In this document: positions 1 to 9,489 of the stretch, in pieces
Layout: each line of letters starts with the position of its first letter
How positions within the stretch are numbered: position 1 is the first letter of the stretch
NCBI GenBank assembly: GCA_963930775.1
Contig: OZ005689.1
Span: 22,566,058 to 22,630,057 of the forward strand
Direction of reading: 5' to 3'
Length of the DNA: 64,000 bases
DNA from: Cliona cf. orientalis
Lineage: Eukaryota; Porifera; Demospongiae; Clionaida; Clionaidae
Notes under the pieces: model-generated
Database searches by the model: none
What the model was told of the DNA's origin: nothing
What the model saw: only the letters and a program-made list of their open reading frames with translations
Translations under genes and position numbers: made by a program

Positions 1-157
1 ATGCACAAAACATCTTGGATGTATGCATTAGCCACTGTTCGACATCCGTTTGGACCAAATCGTCCTCGATGAGTTCCACCTTCTCTTAAGGATTGGAGAT
101 GTCCTTCTAAGGAACCTTATCCTTCATGTGGACAGCATGGGTCACAGGAGGAATTAG

Positions 158-372
158 CATGATGGAGAGGATTCCTATGGCATCAGGGAGCTGGAAGAGG
201 CCATCCGTACATGTGGTGACAGCTTTCAGATCCGGCAGAACAGAGAACCAACTAGTAAGCCCATCCCCGGTAGCTATGATTTCACTGCTTTGTCAGGTAA
301 GTTTATGCTCCAGGTGATGAGGAAGCTTCCTGCCAAATTTGACACCATCTTGCTTGACGGCCTAGGACCACA
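158..372 (+). pseudogene. Unrecognised coding-like fragment
   Basis: One frame stays open from 158 (just after a TAG at 155-157) to about 372 and has protein-like composition, including YGIRELEEAIRTCGDSFQIR. A good splice donor (TCAG/GTAAGT) at 296/297 lies in this frame, so it may be an exon. No start codon or family was recognised. A dispersed repeat begins 24 bp downstream. It could be a retroelement or host exon remnant, or chance. Confidence 0.22.
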
Positions 373-395
373 GGTAGCTCAGCTTTGGCTTACCA

Positions 396-600
396 TACTG
401 TAAAGTCTGGTTAATAAGCGCACATGCTTATTAAGTGCATGCTTCCTTCCTGTTATTAAGTATTGTCTAATAAGCGCATGCGTCCAAAAAAGACAGTAAT
501 ATTCACCGTTCGAGCAAGAGTTCTCCATGTTCTCTACATGGTTAGAACTTGTTTACCAACATAGTTTCAGATAGCCAGCTGCATGGGTACTTACCGACTG
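396..600 (+). repeat. Left part of a TACCGTA-type MITE
   Basis: The sequence TAAAGTCTGGTTAATAAGCG and about 180 bp after it match the left part of the element at 29312-29859 almost base for base, including the TAATAAGCGCATGCG words. Similarity fades near 580-600 and no matching right end was found, so this copy is truncated or rearranged. Confidence 0.6.
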
Positions 601-2589
601 CTTTGATGACCTTCTGGAGTTAGAGACAATCATTCTGATGGCTACGGTATGACTTGAGAACGATTCAGCGATCAGAATGAAATTTTCAAAAAGAACTGAA
701 ACTAAATCCATATTTTTCTTGTTCTCGCCACTGTCATATTCACTGCCATTAAATATAACCGATTAGTGATAGCGCTTGTGTTTTGGCAAAACTTCCAGAA
801 CCGTTCTAATTGCAGCTCTTAGGCGTCGCCCCAATTTAGGCCCCCTTAGACCTGTTCATGAATTTTTCAGTTCTAATTGGAGGCGCCTGCACGATCTGTA
901 ATTATTTTTTGAGGGCGCCTATATTATTAGAAAGTATACAGTACTGTTGTTTACAAATAATAGTGATAATATACAACGTGTATGTATGTACATTGAGTTT
1001 ATCATGTGTGATTTAACTCATTAGGACTCTATCACTCCATTCTGTTGTTTCCAGTGCCTCACCATCCACAACTGATGTATCCACGTTTCATGTGAAGGTA
1101 CAGCACTTTGAGTAAGAAGTAGAAGAATTCGACTCTTTGACTTTAATATTGTACAATTTCAAGCTCACCTGCCTGCGATACAAAATTTGTTCGGGTTGTT
1201 ACACATTCAATCCTTGTGAGAGCTTTTTATGATCATTGTTACAATCATATCTGGTAAAGGTTGTTGCTATTAATTTTGAGCTGTAATATAATTATGTAAT
1301 TCATTAAACATTTTGTAGGTATTGTATGGTGTATCACATTCCTTCTATACTTAAAACCTATGGCAACCTGAGGTAATTTTCTGGGTAAGGTGTATACGCA
1401 TATTATGTGCTTGTGAACATACAATATACATCAAGAGTATATAAGAGGAAGGACTGCTCGAAAGTTGTACAAAGGTCACCAGACATGCTTTCGTATAGTC
1501 ATTATGATAACACCTTGTCTATTTGTATATGCAGGTGTACTTGTACTACGAAAAGAGCTTTTACAGGCAGGTATACTGGAGTTAGATACTCTCTTCTCTC
1601 TCTCATACACTCTTGACACTCGTCTTAATCACTTCAGGAGTGGAGAAGAACAATGATACCTCGAAGAGGAATTACTTCTCCATCACCAAACGTGCTCCTG
1701 GAGAGATTATTAGGATTATTAGGTGACTACCAGGTCAACCAGCTCCAACGGGGAGTGTGGGGACACCCAACTTGTGTGCGGGAGAAGAGACCCTACTGCA
1801 AGAGAGATATGGATTACTGGGAGGGTGGGGTGGTGGGATCCCAGCAGTGAGGAAGCAACAACGAACTGAGCATGCATGTGGCTACTCCTGAAACCCGAGT
1901 ACTGTTGGTCGCTTGATCTTTACTACACATACACCAGCTCTTTTAAGAGCTACACCCCTTTACATGAAAACGGATTTTTCTAAAGACTACCCATTCACTA
2001 AAGATTCCACTTTGTGTGAGCAATATCTAATAGCCCATTATGTTTATGTCAGTATGTATTTCAGCTGAGATAGCCTCAATACTCCTGATACAGTGTTGTC
2101 ACCTTATAGAAGGGTGGTCAGATGTTAGCACAATAAATATGCATTTAAGGTACCATTAAATTGTGTGGGCGTGAGGTGGGGAATATGACACCTAAACCAC
2201 ATCAAAGTCATTAGTGAGGTACATGTTGTGTGACCACGCCCTTTTAATTGTCCAGGTCTCAGGGGTGTGGCTGCTAGAGCCGGAAGTGTTCATTTAATAT
2301 CCTCAATGGACCGGAAGCCGAGCCGGAAGGGAGGGGCCAGGCCACGCCCAAAACAGCCCCACCCTGTGCCTCAAGGACCACCATTCTCAATCAAGTGCCG
2401 ACTGGCCACCGGATGTCTGCCGGAAGCCCACAATCAATCCCAATTAAAACACACAGCTTCCTCAAGGCCAAAACACACACAAACACTTCAAGGCCGTTCT
2501 GCCACACCGCCCACACAAGGGCTCACCTCATTTCCTGTGTGGGCGGGGTAACAACACGTCATCACAACCACATTCGCTTCAAACCATCG
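601..2589. other. No gene recognised
   Basis: Only short unsupported ORFs occur here (for example 1407-1656). GGCGCC words recur at 820-930. From about 2160 the base composition changes and CCACGCCC/GTGGGCG words become frequent, a style shared by many repeats in this window. No exon, RNA gene or element end could be defended. Confidence 0.4.
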
Positions 2590-2868
2590 TCAGCTTCCGT
2601 CCAGCCGTACGGTCCCCTCGATCGCACCGGCGTACAGTGCCTCATTAACTGACATGGCCTCACCTTTGACCTCCTGCCACGCCCCCAAAGCCTCCTCGCG
2701 GGGTTCAAAGGTCACCACCGCTTCCGGGACACGCCCACCTATCGCCGAGGCCAAGTCCCAGGCGCCGATGTCCAAGCACTGGCCCGTGAAGCCACGCCCA
2801 ATCGGAAGTAATAAAACCTGCATTAACGCACACGCACACACTGCACACAGTGCCAGGAACACGCCCAC
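2590..2868 (-). CDS. Small hydrophobic-start ORF, unrecognised
   Basis: A 92-residue open frame starts with a strongly hydrophobic stretch (about residues 3-22) resembling a signal peptide or signal anchor, followed by a soluble part containing GGRVPEAVVTFEPREEALGA. A 3' splice site (TAATGCAG) lies inside the N-terminal part, so this could instead be a terminal exon. The region is GC-richer than its surroundings and rich in CGCCCAC words, which can keep frames open by chance. No homolog is recognised. Confidence 0.2.
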   Translation of the reverse strand: MGVFLALCAVCACALMQVLLLPIGRGFTGQCLDIGAWDLASAIGGRVPEAVVTFEPREEALGAWQEVKGEAMSVNEALYAGAIEGTVRLDGS

Positions 2869-2892
2869 ATGCTTAATTAGGCCTAATTAGCA

Positions 2893-3730
2893 TTTTTTTT
2901 TTTTTTTTTTTTCAAGGCGACCTGAACACTAAGCAGAAAAAAATGTCCAAAACCACCACATAGTTGAGCTGGATGCTTAGTAGAGCCATACAATGCAAGC
3001 AGGCAGTCTATACTTCAATTTTGACCAAAATAGGTAAAGGTCGTCACGTTTGTGTGCGCGGGTATTTCCCGTTTTTCTCGTAGCGCGTGGGCGGAAAACA
3101 TTGCAAACGCATGGCTTCCTATACAAACATATGGGAAAACTTTAAAGGGCCGTAACTTCGATTCAAAGGCGTGAATCAAAATTCTTTCAGGTCAAATCTC
3201 TAGTTTCGACCCATTCTGCGTGCCCATGTAAAAATTATGTCCCCAAGTACTCCCAAACCCCCCATGAATTAGATTATTTATTTAATTATTTAAATCTTTT
3301 TTTTTTTTCTACTTAGTGTTTAACAAGGCGACCAGAACACTAAGCAGAAAAAAAAATTGTTTGAAAACGGCCACATAGTTGAGCTGGATGCATAGTAGAG
3401 CCATACAATGCAAGCAGGCAGCCTATACATCAATTTTGATCAAAGTAGGTAATGGTCGTCACGTTAATGTGCGCGCGTGGCCCCGCCCCTCACGTAGCGC
3501 GTGGGCGGAAAACATTGCAAATGCATGGCTTCCTATACAAACATATGGGGTAACTTCAAAGGGCCGTAACTTAATTCTAAGGCGTAAATCAAAATTCCCC
3601 GGGATCAAATCTCTAGTTTCGACCCATTCTGCGTGCCCATGTAAAAATTGTCCCCCCAAGTGCTCCCAAACCCTCCATGAATTAGATTATTTATTTAAAT
3701 TTGCTTTTTTTTTCTACTTAGTGTATAATA
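2893..3730 (-). repeat. Dimeric SINE-like repeat with poly(A) tail
   Basis: On the plus strand a 20-bp T-run (2893-2912) is followed by CAAGGCGACCTG and then two head-to-tail monomers (2925-3322 and 3336-3728) of about 395 bp. Each runs from AACACTAAGCAGAAAAAAA to TCTACTTAGTGT. The second monomer is again preceded by CAAGGCGACC but has no T-run, so the pair shares one terminal tail. Read on the minus strand this is a dimer ending in poly(A), as expected of a retroposon, although the monomer ends are also inverted repeats of each other. A single monomer with its T-run is at 13676-14112. Confidence 0.6.
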
Positions 3731-4009
3731 AGTCGTTGCGGTTAATAGTTAAGAAAGAATGCTTTGATCTTGCTTTGATGTGGGCAATTACCGGTGTTTT
3801 CTTCAGGGGCCACTTCCGGTCGCTAATTACACGCGCATAATCATCCCTGGCCGATTCTGGACACGCCCACCTTCGACCAAAAGCACTCATATGGCCTCTT
3901 CGGCCACGCCCCCTCACGATTCGCTAATTGAATTAGCCAATCCTCACGCTCACGCCCACGCAATTTAATGGTACCTTAATATTTATAATTATGACTTAAA
4001 ATATTTAGT

Positions 4010-4432
4010 AGTATTTGAGAAAAGGGTTAACTTCACGCATTTTCCGAATTTTTGTTTCAAAACGTTTAATATCTCTGCAATCATAGCAGCTATGCACTTC
4101 AAACCTGGCATGAATATTCTTTCATCATCCTACTACACTCGCTGCAATTCGCCAGCCCCACACACCTCCTGTATGGGCGGGGCGAGTGCATGCGTCAATC
4201 TCGTTCAAAAAATGCCGTTTTATGGCCCTCTTTGGTGGCTAACCGCTTGGGACAGGAGGTTTGCTTGGACTTCTAACGGATCTGCGAAGTAGAAGGCCCA
4301 AACTGCTAACAAACCAAGTCTGAAGCCTAAGGCTCTTACTGGCTTGAAATGGTGGTAGGTTGAAAAGTGACAAAAAATCGTATTTTGCGCGAAGTTACCC
4401 CTTTTCTCGAATTCACTCACAAATGGCAACAT
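4010..4432 (+). repeat. GTG/CAC MITE family A, copy 1
   Basis: About 420 bp alignable along its length with copies at 5566-5960, 6458-6875, 8973-9392 and 44027-44443. The ends are TTTGAGAAAAGGG and CCCCTTTTCTCGAATTCACTCAC. The middle contains TGGGCGGGGCGAG and TGGCTTGAAATGGTGG. The left terminus has decayed (AGTATTTGAG where other copies have GTGAGCGAATTTGAG), so the target duplication is not readable. No protein is encoded. Confidence 0.75.
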
Positions 4433-4708
4433 ACATTAATATTATACACATAATGTGGTCCAAAATCAGTTAGCACTAGCATTGAATTTTCAGTCTTCGA
4501 TTTCTTTGCAAACCCCACAAGGTGGCTGCTTAATCAAAATTAAAGCTATCGGGATCTAGTCCTGTAGATATCTGCAAGAGGTAGTCCAGTTTCAGTTTCA
4601 AGTCGTATTTCGAAGACAAGTTTTGATTCGCTTAATAGCTGAAAATCCGCGTTCACAGTCAGCAGCTGTAATGGGAGTGGTTAGTGCCATAGCTGCTAGT
4701 TTACATAT

Positions 4709-5368
4709 GTGACCGGATTGGGGAAAAGCCTCTGTATGGGATCCGCGCGCGATTCGCGGAATGCGCATTTTTAGTAGCTCAGGTCGAAATTTGTCAAAGT
4801 CCAGATTTTATCATATACATGTCAAACAACCCTTCTTCTAACTGTTGCCGTCTTCTACGGAGGCTAGTCGTCCTATACGAAGGCAAAATAAGCCATTTTG
4901 ACCCACCTAGTCAGCACAGCCGCTGTACATGGAGCCCGTTGCTATGGGCAGTAATTAGAATTCTCTACCTAGATACAGCTAGATTCATCGATCTACTGTA
5001 CATTCGCTCACCTTTTTTGCTTCTTGGGCATCTAAGAACAATCGGCTGTCGTTCTCAACAACGAAATTCAACTCTTGCTCGATCTTTACGTTCATTTCGA
5101 ACGGCTCCACCCAGGTCCATTTAATTGATTTCCGGGTCACGCGTAGTATGCGTAAACGCCATACGCGTGCATAGCAACGTCTTTAGACCGTAATTTCTCG
5201 ATTATTGGGGGTGTGGCGTGATCGCAAAGCATTGTATCTCCACGACCAAGCACACGATTGGCCTAAAACTTGAACGCGGGTTAGCTCTATGGTAGAGCTT
5301 ATCAACCATGCATCAAACTCAATTTTCTAAAAAAATCCCATACGGAGGGTTTTCCCAAATCCGGTCAC
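4709..5368 (+). mobile_element. GTGACCGG element, copy 1
   Basis: A 660-bp element with inverted ends (GTGACCGGATTGGGGAAAAG and its partner TTTTCCCAAATCCGGTCAC), flanked by ATAT at 4705-4708 and 5369-5372. Removing the element and one ATAT rejoins the hAT frame across the site (LVPQI-CKLAAMALTT), so ATAT is a true 4-bp target duplication. Related copies are at 30390-31056, 35106-35783 and, as a remnant, 56979-57215. It encodes no transposase. A conserved candidate exon on the minus strand is described in the findings. Confidence 0.85.
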
Positions 5369-5565
5369 ATATTTGTGGAACCAGTGTAGTCAATGAAGTG
5401 TCTTTCAGAGTCATTTCCAATACCTCTCGGGTTGATAAGCTACTAAAACTATCAGCCAACGTCTGCTTCATGTAAATCCACTCTTGATGTAGTGCCAAGT
5501 AGGCCTCACTCCTCTCCATACTGAGAAAAAGATTCACTTGATATTGCTGGAATTTGACTTGGATC

Positions 5566-5960
5566 AAATATATATTCCCGAATTTTCATTTTAAAATGCT
5601 TATATCTCTGGAACCATAGCAGCTATGAACTTCAAACCTGGCATAAATATTCTTTAATCATCCTACATCCTACTACACTCGCTGCAAATTGCGGGCCCGC
5701 CCACATCCGGTGTGGGCGGGGCGAGTGTGCGCGTCGATCGCGTTCGAAAATCGCCGTTTTATGCCTCACTTTGGTGGCTCACCGCTCGGGACAGGAGGCT
5801 TGCTGTAGCTTCTAACGTTGGATCTGAAGTAGAAGGTCCAAACTGCTAATAAACCAAGCCAGAAGCCTAGGGCTCTTGAGGCCTTGAAATGGTGAGTTTG
5901 AAAAATGGTAAAAATCCCGTTTTAAGCGCGAAATGGTCCCTTTTCTCAGATCCTGTCACA
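5566..5960 (+). repeat. GTG/CAC MITE family A, copy 2
   Basis: It aligns with the other family A copies from CGAATTTTCATTTTAAAATGC to GGTCCCTTTTCTCAGATCCTGTCAC. The left terminal repeat is missing and the right end is diverged. It lies between hAT codons for PEYFKKIFGKHV and QVKFQQYQVNLFLSMERSEA. Its right end is close to the right end of the DUF7869 element at 15952-19633 (both have GCGNNN..GGTCCCTTTTC..GTCAC). Confidence 0.72.
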
Positions 5961-6457
5961 TGCTTCCCAAAGATTTTTTTGAAATATTCTGGATCCTTCT
6001 CTTTCACAGTGATCCTATATGATGACAACTCTGCTGTAAAGACTGTTTCAAGCTTTTTGAGATTCAGCCCATCTTGAGTTTTCAGAGTTTCTAAAACGCT
6101 AATGGTATTAGATATATGGGTATGCAATTGTGAGAAATCAATGCTCCTTTGTTGAATAGTTGATTTAATCGACTAAGGTGAAGTAGGATATCACTCAATA
6201 GATACACTGAAGCAACATAGTACAGTTTCATTACTGTAACAATCCCAAGAGCTAGTGCATCAGCCTTTTCTTCAGCCTGTTCTAAATGAGTAAAAAGTGA
6301 TGGCAAGACTACTACGAATAGTAGAAATAGCATGATCATGAGATAGCCATCGAGTGTCACTGGCTTTTTTAATTATTAGAACAGGATCATCCAGTTGCTT
6401 TAAGAGAAGCAGAACGGACAGCACTGTAATGGTAGTATTCGAAAATCTGAGATATAT

Positions 6458-6875
6458 GTGAGCGAATTTGAGAAAAGGGGTAACTTCACGCAAAACGCGA
6501 TTTTTTGTCACTTTTCAGCCTACCACCATTTCAAGCCAGTAAGAGCCCTAGACTTCAGACTTGGTTTGCAAGCAGTTTGGACCTTCTACTTCACAGATCC
6601 AACGTTAGAAGCTACAGCAAGCCTCCTGTCCTGAGCGGTGAGCCGCCAAAGAGGGCCATAAAACGGCGTTTTTCGAACGCGATCGACACGCACGCTCGCC
6701 CCGCCCATGCCGGAAGTGGGTGGGGCTCGCGATTTGCAGCGAGTGTAGTAGGATGATGGAAGAATATTCATGCCAGGTTTGAAGTTCATAGCTGCTATGG
6801 TTCCAAAGGTATAAGCATTTTAAAACCAAAATTCGGGAAATGCGCGAAGTTACCCCTTTTCTCAAATTCGCTCAC
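6458..6875 (-). repeat. GTG/CAC MITE family A, copy 3
   Basis: A 418-bp complete copy, reversed relative to copies 1, 2, 4 and 5. Ends: GTGAGCGAATTTGAGAAAAG and CTTTTCTCAAATTCGCTCAC. It is flanked by ATAT on both sides (6454-6457 and 6876-6879). It interrupts hAT gene 1 between PFIKEV and the piece starting RFSNTTITVLSVLLLLKQ. Confidence 0.82.
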
Positions 6876-7905
6876 ATATGATCCTTAAACTTCTTTAATG
6901 AAGGGAATACTGTCAGCTGCTTGAGACGCAGCTAAAGCAAGTCTATGTGCCACACAATGAACAGCAATCATGGCCGGATTATGACTTTTTAACTGTGTAG
7001 CAACTCCACCCCTGCAACCAACCATTACGGAAGCTCCATTACTCCCAAACCCAATTATTTTTGACATGGGAATCTCGTCCTCCAGAAAGCAGAGCATCTT
7101 TTATAGTGTCTGCTGTACCATCCATCCATCACTTCATGTATTTTGAAATACCTCACTTTTAGGTCACCCCGAATTACATAACGTAGATACACTATCAACT
7201 GTTTGGTAACGCTTATATCGGTAGTTTCATCGCACAATATGCTCGTGTATTCAGCTTGGCCGATTTCTGTCTGTATTTCCTGCTCAACACACACTGACAA
7301 TATTTTTACAAACTCAATTTTGATTCTTGAGACGTATATTTTGTATTGTCTCCTTGATTTATGTTCTTTAGGTAGGTACTACCCAAGGAAATTGCCAACT
7401 GTATTAGAGATTCAAGGTTTGTTGTGTGCGCTATTTCACGTTTGGCCAACCAGTACATACACTTCAATGCACCAACAAGAGCATTTTTCTGTGTAGTGCA
7501 TACCTGTTCAAAGGCTTGAGCTATCCCACCTTTCAGCTTTGCTCGAATAGCTTCTTGTTCAGCAGTAGCAGCAGTAGAGTGAGATTTGCTGCGTACATGT
7601 TCAAGAATCGAGTCTCTTCAAAATACTACACACTACACAGGGTTCAGTAATCCAGACATTATCACGACATCGTTCCCAGGCCCAAAGGAGGAGAGGGCCT
7701 GGTACACACTGTTCGCTCATGTGCTGCATCATCATGGTAACAGGTCGCGGGGTCATCGATAGTAGATAAACGGAAATAGTATACGAATCAGGAATACGGC
7801 ATGCACTTTGTACCCAGGCCAAATTACTAGCGGTCAAGGTGAAAGGTCGGTGACCATGAGGTCGCAAATCCCGCGCGCGTGCTTTTCCGTGTATTAGTGA
7901 GCAAG

Positions 7906-8115
7906 ATGAGCGATCTATGTTGTTGCAGGTTTTGTTTGGAAACCATACCCTCCAAGCATGCCACTAATCTATTATCCAAAACTCTGACTCCATAAATCTC
8001 TGCAAGTCTATATGACCTAGTACAGCTCCCTGTTTTGCCATCTGATGGATTGTCACCATACACTTGTCGACTTTGCCGCGACAGACTCCTAACAATAGAA
8101 AGAAAATTAGCCGAG
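7906..8115 (+). pseudogene. First exon of DUF6589 gene 1: ZAD-like zinc domain
   Basis: The frame from ATG 7906 begins MSDLCCCRFCLETIPSK (CxxC) and later has TCRLCRDRLLTIERKLAEV (CxxC), spaced like the N-terminal zinc-binding (ZAD-like) domain of several animal element proteins. It runs 70 codons to a consensus donor (GAG/GTAAGA at 8115/8116). An in-frame TAA at 7993-7995 sits between the two CxxC pairs, so this copy is dead. It lies about 240 bp inside the left end of the old element and upstream of the DUF6589 exons, so it is assigned to that gene by position and orientation. 8116-8972 holds no exon I can defend. Confidence 0.5.
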
Positions 8116-8972
8116 GTAAGAGGGACTACCAAAACCATATATCAGCGTGCACATGGACAGGCACAGACAGGCAGGGCCACCACATGTATTCTCAAAAGAC
8201 CCAAGGAAACCAGTGGGAATGTTAACAGTAACAGCAAAAAACCGACCACCGAGCAAACGATCCGCGCTCAGCCGCACACTCTTCTCACACGGTATGGCAA
8301 ATCTGAAAATATAATACACAATAAAACTAAAATAAAAATTATTACAGATTCAAAGGAAAATAGATCAAGGGAAGGTTACGGGATAGTGTTCCGCCCACGC
8401 ATGGTCAAAGTTCACATGAATAATAAATGAGATAGTTATATTCCAGTTTTTGTCCACGTTCTTTGCACAGTCAAGGCACAGGTAAGTAGTTCTCTTGATG
8501 CCCGCCCCATGGTCCACAAAAATGAAAAGTAAACCTGCCACTGTCTCTGCTAGCGCGGGTAAATTTTGCAGTTTTCTGCGTCAGTTTTTGCCAAGGTAAA
8601 CAGCCTCTATGTAATGACATGCAAACGAAACTCTACAGGGCCAAGTATAGCATTTGAACCCTGTCGAGCTATGCGAACAGAAAGCGAATATAAAAAGTTA
8701 CTGCTCAGCTGCCATGTGACTCGCTTAATGGTGGCCCTCCAGGACAAAACCTTGTCTGACGACTCACCATCTTAGAATTTTTGAAAAAGCGCCATACTTG
8801 GCCCTGCTCCGATCGATGGACTGTCGTGAACAACAGCGAAGTCGGTTCGTTCGAGCCTCTGGCCTTCAAGAGTTGACGCAGAAATTTGAACTCGTTTACA
8901 ACTGGATATGGTCGACGTGTAACGGTAAAAGCAATAGGGTATTAGGTTATAACAAGATTTCAGTAGTCATAT

Positions 8973-9392
8973 GTGGTAGGGTTCTGAGAAAAGGGGTTAT
9001 TTCGCGTGCAGGCCGAATTTTTGTTTTAAATCGTGCATATCTTCAAGGCTGTAGTAGCTACAATCTTCAAACCTGGTGCAATGATTCTCCCATCATTGTT
9101 CTACACTCACTGAAAATTTCATGCCCCACCCATTTCTGGTATGGGCGTGGCGATCGCCCGTATTGCATGCGGTCAAAAATCGGCCGTTTTATACCTCACT
9201 TTGGAGCTCCACCATTTCAGGTAAGAACATAGCTAGGCTTTCTAACGTTGGATTTCTTTAGTAGAAGGGCTGGGATGTTTATAAACCAAGAATAAAACCT
9301 ATGGCTCTTGGTACCTTTGAGTGGTGTTAACTTGAAAAATGTCAAAATTTAGCATTTTGCGCGAAACTACCCCTTTTCTCAATTTCTATCAC
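8973..9392 (+). repeat. GTG/CAC MITE family A, copy 4
   Basis: A 420-bp copy with ends GTGGTAGGGTTCTGAGAAAA and CCCTTTTCTCAATTTCTATCAC, flanked by ATAT on both sides (8969-8972 and 9393-9396). It is more diverged than copies 3 and 5. It lies between exons of DUF6589 gene 1. Confidence 0.8.
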
Positions 9393-9489
9393 ATATAAAA
9401 ATAATGCATTAAGTTTGTAGGTAACTAAATACACCAAATCGTTTACAACCGTATTCAACTAACCTTAGTGAGTCGTACTCTCGAATTGG

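Larger units (their letters stand above)
4530..7664 (-). pseudogene. hAT transposase gene 1 (C17orf113/ZMYM-like), broken
   Basis: Minus-strand pieces form one hAT-type transposase. In order: a CxxC zinc-finger remnant (WITEPCVVCSILK) at the 7664 edge; ALVGALKCMYWLAKREIAHT (about 7460-7400); SILCDETTDISVTKQLIVYL with the first catalytic Asp (about 7240); IIGFGSNGASVMVGCRGGVA and IAVHCVAHRLALAASQA (7060-6930); ASDTRWLSHDHAIST (about 6400); EEKADALALGIVTVMKLYYV (about 6270); and the C-terminal dimerisation motif TPITAADCERGFSAIKRIKT (about 4660), ending in TAA at 4530-4532. Frameshifts and an in-frame TAA (about 7295) inactivate it. Three short elements (4709-5368, 5566-5960, 6458-6875) interrupt it. 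Its upstream side is cut by the edge of the large element starting near 7665. Confidence 0.85.

Noticed and set aside
3379..3840. 153-residue ORF
   Set aside because: It runs through the second SINE-like monomer and its T-rich end, with no protein-like features.
4819..5124. ORF starting MSNNPSSNCCRLLRRLVVLY shared by copies of the GTGACCGG element
   Set aside because: Its reading frame is not kept in all copies (frame and length differ at copies 2 and 3), and composition is not protein-like. The opposite-strand exon is the better candidate.
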